NCBI GenBank assembly: GCA_019115085.1
Contig: DXEF01000057.1
Coordinates: 1 to 51,661 of the forward strand
DNA: 51,661 nt
Reading direction: 5' to 3'
Source of the DNA: Candidatus Agathobaculum pullicola
GTDB lineage: Bacteria > Bacillota > Clostridia > Oscillospirales > Butyricicoccaceae
The position numbers and the translations under genes are program-made. The notes beneath the pieces were generated by a model, which worked only from the letters and a program-made list of their open reading frames with translations, was not told the DNA's origin and did no database searches. Positions 32,494 through 40,613 of this stretch are shown here, piece after piece; position 1 is the first letter of the stretch; every line of letters starts with the position of its first letter.

Positions 32494-35253
32494 ATGAAGG
32501 GAAAAACGGCTCAACCGGTTAAGACAGAGCGATGGTGGCTGTATATCATTGCAGCTATCACGGTATTTTTTATACTGAGCTTTGAAAATAACGGTTCTTA
32601 TTATACGCAGAAGGTAGTCGGACTACTGGGGACGGTGGCCGTGCTATGCGGCCTGCTTTTTGCGGACAAGCAGCGTGTCAAACGGCTGCTGACGCCGCCG
32701 GCATTTGCGGTGTTTGCGTATATGCTTCTGGCGGGCATTTCGACGCTTTACGCACGTTCCGGTAAGTTTGCGGTTGCTGAATTTGCTTGTCTGCTGGCTG
32801 CGTTTGCCGTATTTATGGTCATTGTGCTGTATGCGCAGGATAGCAAAACCGCATTCCGCCGTACAGCAGCTGTTTTGGCATGCGCCGCGGCGCCTGTGGG
32901 TGTGCTGTCGATTGACGCTGCGTCCAGCAATATTCTGATGCGTCCGTTTCGGGTGCTCATGGAAGCGATTGGAGCGGGCTACGGCGATACCGGTTCGTAT
33001 TTCTATTCGCGTCTGCATACCATTTTCGGCAATCCGAACACATATGCCGGCCTGATGTCGATTGCGTGCCTGCTCTCGTTGTGGCTGGTGCTGACGGCGG
33101 AAAGCAGAAAACAGAAAATCCTGTGCACCATTCTGCTGATGATCAATGCGGTATCCTATCTGCTGGCGTTTTCCATGGGTTCGCTTGGTGTGTTTGTGGT
33201 GGCTTGTCTGCTGATGCTTGCACTCAGCCCCAAAGAACAGAGAACCGGCTTTCTCCTGCTGCTGGTGCAGACTGCCGTGGTTGCGTTGGTTGTGGGTGCG
33301 GTATCGGTCAAGGGGTTTGGCGATACCGTGACGGGTTCGCCGCTTCCGATCCTGATGCTGGTGCTGGGCTGCGCTGCGGCCTGCGCGCTGGAGGTATGCG
33401 TGCGTGATAAGGCATCGGCAGTGCTGTCCGGCAAGGGAAAGATACTGCTTGCCGCCATTGCGGGTATCGTAGTGGTGGTTGTGATTTATTTGATTGCCGC
33501 GCTTTCGGTCACCGGCGCTTATACTTTCGGTACAGAGGGCGACTTCCGACGCACGGCGGATCTCGGTGCGGGAGACTATACCTTGACGATTGAAGCAAGC
33601 GCACCGGTAGACGTGCGTGTTGCCTATAAAAATACCAATAACCTCATCCAGAACAATGAAACCGATGTGGCAAGCGGAACCTCTGATGCTCCGATCACCT
33701 TCTCGGTGCCGGAGGACAGCGAATTGGTATTCTTCTATTTTTCCAGTAGCCAGCCGGGCACAACGGTCAGCAGCGCCGCGTATGATGGAACGGAAAGCGG
33801 CAGCATCAAGCTGGGTTATAAGCTGCTGCCTGCTTTCATTGCCGACCGTATTCAGGACTTGTCGGCCAACGGCAACGTCGTGCAGCGCCGTGTGTATTGG
33901 CAGGATGCCATCAAGCTCTGGCAGACCGCACCGGTCTTTGGCCGTGGACTTGGCGGTTTTGAGAACGGCGTCGTGTCCGTGCAGGATTATTACTATGAAA
34001 CCAAATACGCCCATAACCATTATGTCGAAGCGTTGTGCGACCTTGGCGTGCTGGGATTGGTAGCATTCCTTGCCGTGCTTGGCACCGCTGTTTGGGCGCT
34101 GGTCAAGAGCCGTAAGCAAAAGCCGCTCATGGTGATGCTGCTCGGGGCCTGCGTGGTGCAGATGTTCGGTCAGGCGATCAGTGACGTCACTTGGTCGGTC
34201 GGCGGCTGCTTGCCGATGTTCTTCGCAGTGCTGGCGCTGATTACGCTGTATTGCGGCGACTGTCTGCGCATTAAAGTGCCGGAAGGCAGCAAGGGCGGCG
34301 CGGTGCGCTGGCCGGTTGCCGCGATATCGGCCGTATTCATTGTGCTGATTGGCCTGAATCTAATGGCACAGAGTATTTTTTACGGGAATGGCCTGACGCT
34401 GGACAAACTGAAAACCTGTGCCAAAATTGACTTGTTTGAGAAAAACGATTATAAGCTGACCTACCTGCTCTCCGGCGGCAATGAGGAGGGGGTGGCGGAT
34501 CGGTATGCCGCTGATCTGGCGGCGACGGAATCCAACTCCATCACCATCCCGTTGGCACAATATTATGCAGGAACCGGACAGTATACCAAGGCGTTGGATA
34601 CGCTGGATCAGGGAACGGGATACATGCGCGCAGATAAAGCCGCGTGGCAGCAGATGTTTGATGTGTATGAATCCATCATCGACCCCGTTGGGCAGTTCAA
34701 CGCAGTGCAGCTCTTCGCGGATGACAGTTATATACAGCGCATGGTGGCAGGGTATGAAAAGCTGCGGCAGGTCAATGCCGAGCAACTGGATGAGGTGCTG
34801 CTGACAGCGAAGAACAATGCGTTTTTGAATAAACTGCTGGCAGTGGCCGTCCTGGAGCCATACAATCAGAGCGATGCGCTTAGCATATTCTCTAATTTAG
34901 GCTTGGATACGGCAACGGCGCCGGATGTCAATGGTGACGGAGTGCCGGACTGCGCGACGGTGCAGGAAGGCGAGGTCGTCTGGAATGCAAACGGCTCGTT
35001 TACGGCGCAAACGGACAGCTTGGTTTTGTTCAGCACTGTGACAATAAATGAAGGATTATATCGGTTGACGATACAGAGCAGCGATAAGACCGGCGCGGTG
35101 GAAGGTTATATGGGTGGCAATGCCGTAGCAATTGACGCGGCCACTGGCGAGAGCGCGCCGATACAGGATTTGGGCGGTGCCTTTGAGGGTAATGTGTCCG
35201 TGCGCGTAAAAGCGGGTACAACGGTTGGCAGAGTGACCTATAACCGCGAATAA
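32494..35253 (+). CDS. Large O-antigen ligase/polymerase with extracellular modules
   Basis: 919 residues. About 11-12 membrane helices with the O-antigen ligase (Wzy_C) hallmark segments FGNPNTYAGLMSIACLLSL and VFGRGLGGFENGV...AHNHYVEALCDLGVLGL. A beta-rich insertion of about 100 residues (around 345-445, containing DLGAGDYTLTIEA) sits in a big extracellular loop. After the last helix come TPR-like helical repeats (about 640-790), an EF-hand-like DVNGDGVPD (about 810), and a second beta-rich module with a similar core (INEGLYRLTIQSS). Probably polymerises or ligates surface polysaccharide. SD GAAGGAGG. Confidence 0.87.
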   Translation: MKGKTAQPVKTERWWLYIIAAITVFFILSFENNGSYYTQKVVGLLGTVAVLCGLLFADKQRVKRLLTPPAFAVFAYMLLAGISTLYARSGKFAVAEFACLLAAFAVFMVIVLYAQDSKTAFRRTAAVLACAAAPVGVLSIDAASSNILMRPFRVLMEAIGAGYGDTGSYFYSRLHTIFGNPNTYAGLMSIACLLSLWLVLTAESRKQKILCTILLMINAVSYLLAFSMGSLGVFVVACLLMLALSPKEQRTGFLLLLVQTAVVALVVGAVSVKGFGDTVTGSPLPILMLVLGCAAACALEVCVRDKASAVLSGKGKILLAAIAGIVVVVVIYLIAALSVTGAYTFGTEGDFRRTADLGAGDYTLTIEASAPVDVRVAYKNTNNLIQNNETDVASGTSDAPITFSVPEDSELVFFYFSSSQPGTTVSSAAYDGTESGSIKLGYKLLPAFIADRIQDLSANGNVVQRRVYWQDAIKLWQTAPVFGRGLGGFENGVVSVQDYYYETKYAHNHYVEALCDLGVLGLVAFLAVLGTAVWALVKSRKQKPLMVMLLGACVVQMFGQAISDVTWSVGGCLPMFFAVLALITLYCGDCLRIKVPEGSKGGAVRWPVAAISAVFIVLIGLNLMAQSIFYGNGLTLDKLKTCAKIDLFEKNDYKLTYLLSGGNEEGVADRYAADLAATESNSITIPLAQYYAGTGQYTKALDTLDQGTGYMRADKAAWQQMFDVYESIIDPVGQFNAVQLFADDSYIQRMVAGYEKLRQVNAEQLDEVLLTAKNNAFLNKLLAVAVLEPYNQSDALSIFSNLGLDTATAPDVNGDGVPDCATVQEGEVVWNANGSFTAQTDSLVLFSTVTINEGLYRLTIQSSDKTGAVEGYMGGNAVAIDAATGESAPIQDLGGAFEGNVSVRVKAGTTVGRVTYNRE

Positions 35254-35258
35254 AAGCG

Positions 35259-35281
35259 AATATTGCGGCCGTTGCAATATT
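35259..35281 (+). other. Hairpin after the ligase gene
   Basis: AATATTGC / GCAATATT with a 7-base loop, 6 bases after the stop codon, not followed by Ts. Possibly an RNA 3'-end or processing element; weak as a terminator. Confidence 0.4.
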
Positions 35282-35310
35282 ACACCCGTGTTACATTCGT
35301 GCCGCTTTGC

Positions 35311-35339
35311 TTGACCCTCAAAAAAACCTGTGGTATTAT
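35311..35339 (+). promoter_or_regulatory. Promoter of the S-layer gene
   Basis: TTGACC (35311-35316), 17-base spacer, TATTAT (35334-35339). The leader carries a small GAGC/GCTC hairpin and then TAAGGAGG, a near-perfect SD, fitting strong expression. Confidence 0.65.
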
Positions 35340-35389
35340 AATTTCCGAAAAGAGCACAATGCTCAAAAAATTTAAGGAGGAAAAATCCC

Positions 35390-38017
35390 ATGAAGAATCT
35401 TAAAAAGGTTCTCGCACTGGTGCTGGCGTTCGCTTGCGCGTTCACCATGTTCGCTGGTGCGGCATTCACGGATGCGGCTGACATTCAGCAGACCGAAGCC
35501 GTAGAAATGCTCTCTGCGTTGGGTGTCATCAATGGTTACACTGATGGCTCTTTCAAGCCCAACGACACGATCTCTCGCGCGGAAGCTGCGAAGATGATCT
35601 ACACCATCTGGAACGGCGGCAATGACAACGCGTCTGCTTTCGCAGGCAAGTCTGTTTTCACCGACGTTTACTCCGGCCACTGGGCAGAAGGCTACATTAA
35701 CTTCTGCTACACCAATGGCATCATCAACGGTAAGGGCAACAGCAAGTTCGCTCCGGACGACAAGGTTACCGGTACCGAGCTGGCTAAGATGCTCCTCATC
35801 TGCATGGGCTATCAGGCTGACAAGTCCGGCCTGACCGGCACTGGCTACACCCAGCGCACCAACGCTCTGGCTTCCCAGAATGGCCTGTATGACGATGTGA
35901 CCGCAGCTGTTGGCGAGGCTATGCCGCGTCAGTTCGCTGCTCAGATCATGTACAACGCTCTGGGCGCTGACACTGTTAAGTGGAGCACCGATGCCAATGC
36001 GTACGAGAAGGTTACCACCACCGTTATGCTCGGCACTCCGAACGGCGACGGCACCTTCACCTTCCAGACCACCGTTGTAAACGAGACCATGGGCAAGAAG
36101 TGCATGGATCTGGTTACCACGAAGGATGTTCTCCTGACCAAGGTTGAGAAGGAAGACGCTCGTGACACCTACGCTCTGTACATGAACGGCAGCAACAAGG
36201 CAAGCTATACCCGCGTTGCAAACGATTACACCAACCTGGTTGGTCAGAACGTTAACGTTATGTACAAGGATAACGACACCACCAAGGTTTATGGCGTTTA
36301 CGCAAATGAGGACTCTAAGGTTGTAGCTACTGGCTACATCGGCCAGTTGGACAATGGCTCCAGCACCTCTAAGATCAAGCTGGCTGGCACCGAGTACAAC
36401 TTGGATGGCACCAATGCTACCAACATGGTTTACGAGCTGAACCGCGACGTAAATACGGTTGCAGCATCTACCCTGTCCTCTAAGGTCATCAATGATGGCG
36501 CTAACGGCCGCACCCGCAATGCTGCTGCTGGCGAGATCAAGCTGGTTGACAACACCGGCAACGGCAAGGTTGATACCGTAGTATTCACTCCGGTTAAGGT
36601 TGGCAAGGTTACGGCTGTTACCAAGACCTCTGTCACCATCGACAACGGTGTTGGCACTGTCAAGTTCGCTGACGATACCATCTATGACGGCATCGCGAAG
36701 GGCGACTATGTCCGTGTTATCGCTTCCGACAACACCACCGAGGGCGGCAACCACATCGAGAAGCTCGACGTTGTGAACGCTAAGGTTGAGGGCGAGCGCA
36801 CTGCTTCTAACGAGGTTAAGGTTGACGGCACCTGGTACAAGCTGGCTTACGACGGCGCAAGCTACGTAACCGCTACCACCGGCACGACCTACAATCTGGT
36901 TATCGTTGGCAACACCGTTCTGTACGCTGACGAGACCGAAGGCAGCATCGCAAATGTTGCATTCGTAAGCGCTACTGAGGCTCCGGCAACTGTTCTGGGC
37001 ACCAACAACAAGACTGTTAAGGCTCGTATGTACTTTGCAGACGGCACCGATGCTACGGTTACCATCTCCAAGGAAGCTGGCACTAAGCTGACTGGCGACG
37101 TAACCTTTGCTGACAACACCATGGTTACCTACACCAAGCTGTCTGACAACACTTACGATGTTGAGAAGCTGAGCGCTTCCAACCTGGCTGGCTGCAAGAC
37201 CTTTGTTGCCAATGGCTCCATTGCTTCTGGCGCTACCAGCACGTACTACGACTCCAAGATCAGCGGCTTCTCCATCGCGGACGATGCTGTGATCTTCGTT
37301 AAGACGGGCGGTGACAAGGCTGAGACCAAGGTTCTGACCGGTGCTCAGGTTAAGAGCTGGGATAAGGAAATCAAGGACGCTAGCAATGCTGTAGTTGCCT
37401 TCAACACTTCTTATCTGACCGATGAGAGCAATGGCATTGACTACATCAAGGCTGCTACTCTGGTTACTGGCTCTAACATCTCTGTTCCGGGCGCTGCGGA
37501 CACCTCTTACGCTTACGCAGTAACCGATCAGTACACCACCACCAGCACGCCGAACGGCGAGAAGAAGATCGCTGTTGAGGCTTGGAATGGCACTGAGACC
37601 GTTACTCTGTACGCTGACGGCCTGTCCTTCGGCACCACGATCTCTGCTGGCAAGCTGTTCTCCTACAGAGTAAACGGCAGCTACATCGAGGGCGTTACTG
37701 TTGCGACTTCCGAAGCTGCAGTACTTGGCTTCGACGGCAAGGCTGAGGGCGAGATCAAGATTCAGGATGCTGGCGTTGCTTCTGACAAGACCTACACGCT
37801 GGCTAAGGATTGCGTCGTCCTGACTGTTGACGATGCCAAGACCGCAGGCATGGCTGGCGCAGGCATTGACAGCATCGTTGAGGCTGGCTACAACACTGCT
37901 GGCACGAAGCGTCTGGTCAACATCTCTTACCTGCTCGATAGCGACGGCAAGATTGCTGTTATCGTAATCGACGCTGAGAACAACAAGATGGATCCGGAGA
38001 CTGTTGCTGGTGTCTAA
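35390..38017 (+). CDS. SLH-domain S-layer protein
   Basis: 875 residues. Signal peptide (MKNLKKVLALVLAFACAFTMFAGA, cleavage near 25-30). Then two clear SLH repeats (about 27-75, GVINGYTDGSFKPNDTISRAEAAKM; about 85-140, HWAEGYINFCYTNGIINGKG...FAPDDKVTGTELAKM) and a weaker third to about 195, which bind pyruvylated cell-wall polymer. The remaining 680 residues are Thr/Asp/Val-rich beta domains without cysteine clusters. Codon use is extreme (AAG for Lys, GCT, GTT, GGC, ACC) and unlike the neighbours, as expected for a major surface protein. Own promoter and terminator. Confidence 0.92.
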   Translation: MKNLKKVLALVLAFACAFTMFAGAAFTDAADIQQTEAVEMLSALGVINGYTDGSFKPNDTISRAEAAKMIYTIWNGGNDNASAFAGKSVFTDVYSGHWAEGYINFCYTNGIINGKGNSKFAPDDKVTGTELAKMLLICMGYQADKSGLTGTGYTQRTNALASQNGLYDDVTAAVGEAMPRQFAAQIMYNALGADTVKWSTDANAYEKVTTTVMLGTPNGDGTFTFQTTVVNETMGKKCMDLVTTKDVLLTKVEKEDARDTYALYMNGSNKASYTRVANDYTNLVGQNVNVMYKDNDTTKVYGVYANEDSKVVATGYIGQLDNGSSTSKIKLAGTEYNLDGTNATNMVYELNRDVNTVAASTLSSKVINDGANGRTRNAAAGEIKLVDNTGNGKVDTVVFTPVKVGKVTAVTKTSVTIDNGVGTVKFADDTIYDGIAKGDYVRVIASDNTTEGGNHIEKLDVVNAKVEGERTASNEVKVDGTWYKLAYDGASYVTATTGTTYNLVIVGNTVLYADETEGSIANVAFVSATEAPATVLGTNNKTVKARMYFADGTDATVTISKEAGTKLTGDVTFADNTMVTYTKLSDNTYDVEKLSASNLAGCKTFVANGSIASGATSTYYDSKISGFSIADDAVIFVKTGGDKAETKVLTGAQVKSWDKEIKDASNAVVAFNTSYLTDESNGIDYIKAATLVTGSNISVPGAADTSYAYAVTDQYTTTSTPNGEKKIAVEAWNGTETVTLYADGLSFGTTISAGKLFSYRVNGSYIEGVTVATSEAAVLGFDGKAEGEIKIQDAGVASDKTYTLAKDCVVLTVDDAKTAGMAGAGIDSIVEAGYNTAGTKRLVNISYLLDSDGKIAVIVIDAENNKMDPETVAGV

Positions 38018-38058
38018 TCTCTGATTTAGATATTACGTTATAGTCTCTAAACAGGAAA

Positions 38059-38086
38059 CCCCCGAGCGAAAGCTCGGGGGTTTTTT
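38059..38086. terminator. Terminator after the S-layer gene
   Basis: CCCCCGAGC-GAAA-GCTCGGGGG with six Ts on the plus strand and GGGTTT on the minus; a very stable GNRA-loop hairpin that also ends the convergent gene. Confidence 0.95.
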
Positions 38087-38089
38087 GTA

Positions 38090-38821
38090 TTAAACAAGAG
38101 CAATATAATTATAAACGACGTTGGAGCGGTTGGATGCCAAGCAGTTATTTGAGCCGCCAACGGTCACTACAAAGCCATTTTCGCAAATAGAAAGCACAGG
38201 GCCGACCTCACCATAATAATAAGCATTGGAAGTGTCGACAGCAAGTCCACCGAAACAGGCGATTTCATTTTGTGAATCCATGACACCGTAATTTGTCATG
38301 AGCAAAACGGCTTTTGGTGTTTTGCCAATATAGATAACACGGTTTTGAGTATTATCGCCAACATATCTGTCATAAATGACCTCGCATTTTTCCGCAACTT
38401 TGGCGGTTTGCGAATGGATCTGCCTTTGTAAATTGTCGAAAGCAGCCTCACGCCCACTTGTTTCTGCCATCACCGATTGTTCAATTTCTGTGAAATGATC
38501 GCGCACATCCTGTGCCAGTTTGTCGTTGGTCACACTGCCGGAGGGAATGTTGCCAAGCACTGCATCCGAAATCTGGGACTGTACATTTTCGACCGCGCTC
38601 TGCACAGTGTCGGCAGGCACACCTGCAGTGCGCTGGAAGCCTAACCCAGCAGCGGCAGTGGTGGCGGTGAGGGAATCACATAACGTGTTATGTGTCTGAC
38701 GAAGTTCCTCCGGACTACTGTCAAAATAGGCTTTTAGATCATTGGGCTGCATATTGGGCTGGTCAGGTAGGGAAGAAATTTTTTTGGTGAAATTCAACAG
38801 CTTGTTTTGTGAAAAACTCAT
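38090..38821 (-). CDS. Phage-tail-fibre-like protein, orphan
   Basis: 243 residues from the ATG at 38821, 5 bases after AAGGAGG. No signal peptide. Residues 1-150 are helical and Gln/Asn-rich with a linker (GNIPSGSVTNDKL) typical of phage tail-fibre proteins. The C-terminal 95 residues (NRVIYIGKTPKAVLLMTNYG, CFGGLAVDT, ICENGFVVTVGG, NYIALV) resemble the small beta-domain that ends many tail-fibre or baseplate proteins of Firmicutes phages. No other phage gene is nearby. Codon use (A+T-richer) differs from flanking genes, suggesting transfer. Function unknown. Confidence 0.65.
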   Translation of the reverse strand: MSFSQNKLLNFTKKISSLPDQPNMQPNDLKAYFDSSPEELRQTHNTLCDSLTATTAAAGLGFQRTAGVPADTVQSAVENVQSQISDAVLGNIPSGSVTNDKLAQDVRDHFTEIEQSVMAETSGREAAFDNLQRQIHSQTAKVAEKCEVIYDRYVGDNTQNRVIYIGKTPKAVLLMTNYGVMDSQNEIACFGGLAVDTSNAYYYGEVGPVLSICENGFVVTVGGSNNCLASNRSNVVYNYIALV

Positions 38822-38846
38822 GGAAACCTCCTTGCATGGTATGGAG

Positions 38847-38881
38847 CCGCGCGTGTATTGTGTTACGATACGTACGCGCGG
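38847..38881. repeat. Inverted repeat over the promoter of the tail-fibre-like gene
   Basis: CCGCGCGT (38847-38854) and ACGCGCGG (38874-38881), with inner GTAT/ATAC, form a long imperfect stem with a 9-base loop. It covers the -10 box and the start of the transcript: either an operator or a 5' hairpin. Confidence 0.6.
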
Positions 38882-38893
38882 AGCCAAATTCAA
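38865..38893 (-). promoter_or_regulatory. Promoter of the tail-fibre-like gene
   Basis: Minus strand TTGAAT (38893-38888), 17-base spacer, TATCGT (38870-38865). Confidence 0.4.
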
Positions 38894-38981
38894 ATTCTTT
38901 CAAGTGCGGGAGACAAGCATATCCATAGAATAGAAGAAAATGCAGAAAAAGCAAGATCAAAGATTACACCATCGGTTTTTC

Positions 38982-39009
38982 TTGCATTTTAGCGCGAATA
39001 TTGTATAAT
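38982..39009 (+). promoter_or_regulatory. Promoter of the symporter gene
   Basis: TTGCAT (38982-38987), 16-base spacer, perfect TATAAT (39004-39009); a leader of about 155 bases follows. Confidence 0.6.
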
Positions 39010-39015
39010 GATAAT

Positions 39016-39144
39016 ATCATGCGGCAGAGGTGCAAAGAGGCATCAACGTGCTGTGGCTCCCGCAAACAGGTCTGCATGGAATGGGTAGAAACGGCCCGTG
39101 CAAAAAGGGGAGCGAAGCCTGTGCTTCGCTCCTTTTCCTGTTTT
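39016..39144 (+). promoter_or_regulatory. Attenuator-type leader of the AgcS symporter gene
   Basis: The leader ends in a strong terminator: GGAGCGAAGC/GCTTCGCTCC (39109-39118 / 39123-39132), A-run before, TTTTCCTGTTTT after, 26 bases upstream of the coding start. GCTCCC at 39056-39061 is complementary to GGGAGC (39108-39113) in the terminator's 5' arm, so an anti-terminator can form. About 85 bases (39016-39100) precede it, beginning GCGGCAGAGGTGC; I cannot match them to a known riboswitch (glycine, lysine and T-box motifs are absent). Ligand unknown. Confidence 0.6.
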
Positions 39145-39169
39145 ATAACAGAGGGGAAGGGGTAATCAT

Positions 39170-40555
39170 ATGGAGACGTTCTCCCGCATCGTATCGGCGA
39201 TTGACAATTGGATTTGGGGCTTACCAATGATTGTTTTACTGCTTGGTACGCATATTTTTATGACGCTGCGCACTGGCTTTATCCAACGCAAGACATTCAC
39301 CGGCATTCGTCTGTCCCTGACCAAGGATCCGGATTCTCCGGGCGACGTCAGCCAGTTTCAGGCGTTGACAACCGCATTGGCCTCTACCATCGGTACGGGT
39401 AACATTGTCGGCGTTGGTACAGCGGTATTCCTTGGCGGGCCGGGGGCGGTGCTTTGGTGCTGGCTGACCGGTGTGTTTGGCATCGCAACCAAATATGCGG
39501 AAAGCCTGATTGCGGTAAAATACCGCGTGCAGACCAAGGACGGACGCATGCAGGGTGGCGCAATGTATGCGCTGGAGCGTGGGTTGCGCTTGAAATGGTT
39601 GGGAGTGGCGTTTGCAGCGCTGGCGATGCTGGCCTCGTTCGGTATCGGCTGTGGCACGCAGATCAATGCAATTTCGGAAATCATTCAAGGTAACAGTCCG
39701 ATTTATATTCCACCATTGGTTATCGGTGTCGTATTTGCGGCAATTACAGCCGTGGTTATTATCGGTGGTATTCAGTCGATCGCAATTGTTTGTGAAAAGC
39801 TGGTGCCGTTTATGGCAGCGTTTTATGTATTCGGCTGTCTGGTGATTTTGTGTATCAACTGGGATTTTATACTGCCGGCATTGCAGACAATTCTGGTGCT
39901 GGCATTTAAGCCGGGCGCAATGGCAGGCGGATTGGTAGGCGGCGGCCTGCGGCTGGCAATGCAATATGGTGTGGCGCGCGGACTGTTTTCCAACGAGTCT
40001 GGTTTGGGTTCTGCGCCGCTGGTTGCAAGTGCTGCGCAGACACGAAATCCGGTGCGACAGGCATTGGTATCCGCAACCGGTACATTCTGGGACACGGTTG
40101 TTGTCTGCCTGATGACCGGTTTGGTGTTGGTCACCACCATCATGAAAAACCCCAACATCAATATGGATATGATTGAGGACGGCAGTCAGATGACAACCGC
40201 CGCATTTTCGCAGATTCCGGTGCTGGGACCGCTGATTCTGGTCATCGGTATCATTACCTTTGCGTATTCGACGATTTTGGGATGGTCCTATTACGGAGAG
40301 CGCTGCTGTGAATACCTGTTCGGTCGCAAAGGCATGCTGCCCTATAAGCTGTTGTTCATTCTCGTTATTGTGATAGGGCCAGTATTGTCTCTCGATCTGG
40401 TATGGACGATTGCCAATATCCTGAACGCCCTGATGGCAGTGCCAAACCTGATTGCTGTATTGCTGCTATCCGGTGTCATCGCACGGGAAACACGGCACTA
40501 TCTCAATCATTTAGATGAAAAGGATACCACGGAAATTCCTGTGATCGATAAATAA
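39170..40555 (+). CDS. AgcS family sodium:alanine/glycine symporter
   Basis: 461 residues, about 11 helices. Na+-coupled importer of alanine or glycine (Alanine or glycine:cation symporter family). Signature segments: TTALASTIGTGNIVGVGTAVFLGGPGAVLWCW, GAMYALERGL, RGLFSNESGLGSAPLVASAA. The GNIVG stretch belongs to the Na+/substrate site in characterised members. SD GAGGGGAAGGGG. Expression is probably set by the upstream terminator/anti-terminator. Confidence 0.94.
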   Translation: METFSRIVSAIDNWIWGLPMIVLLLGTHIFMTLRTGFIQRKTFTGIRLSLTKDPDSPGDVSQFQALTTALASTIGTGNIVGVGTAVFLGGPGAVLWCWLTGVFGIATKYAESLIAVKYRVQTKDGRMQGGAMYALERGLRLKWLGVAFAALAMLASFGIGCGTQINAISEIIQGNSPIYIPPLVIGVVFAAITAVVIIGGIQSIAIVCEKLVPFMAAFYVFGCLVILCINWDFILPALQTILVLAFKPGAMAGGLVGGGLRLAMQYGVARGLFSNESGLGSAPLVASAAQTRNPVRQALVSATGTFWDTVVVCLMTGLVLVTTIMKNPNINMDMIEDGSQMTTAAFSQIPVLGPLILVIGIITFAYSTILGWSYYGERCCEYLFGRKGMLPYKLLFILVIVIGPVLSLDLVWTIANILNALMAVPNLIAVLLLSGVIARETRHYLNHLDEKDTTEIPVIDK

Positions 40556-40613
40556 AAGCAAGTTAGAGCGACAGGCGGCTACAGGGCCATCTGCAAAAGG
40601 ATGAAGCAAATCG

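Noticed and set aside
32644-34119. 491-residue minus-strand open frame antisense to the large ligase
   Set aside because: Low-complexity Arg/His/Gln-rich sequence, no SD, opposite a strongly supported gene.
35372-36754. 460-residue minus-strand open frame antisense to the S-layer gene
   Set aside because: Results from the biased codons of the SLH gene; no SD or promoter, and the sense strand has a full signal peptide and SLH repeats.
39016-39100. Glycine riboswitch, lysine riboswitch or T-box in the agcS leader
   Set aside because: Looked for the conserved glycine-aptamer blocks, the L-box core and the T-box AGGGTGGNACCGCG sequence; none is present, apart from a short AGAGGTGC that alone is not enough.
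39018-39164. 48-codon ORF through the agcS leader
   Set aside because: No SD, start within a few bases of the predicted transcription start, and it would disrupt the terminator; the leader is better read as RNA.
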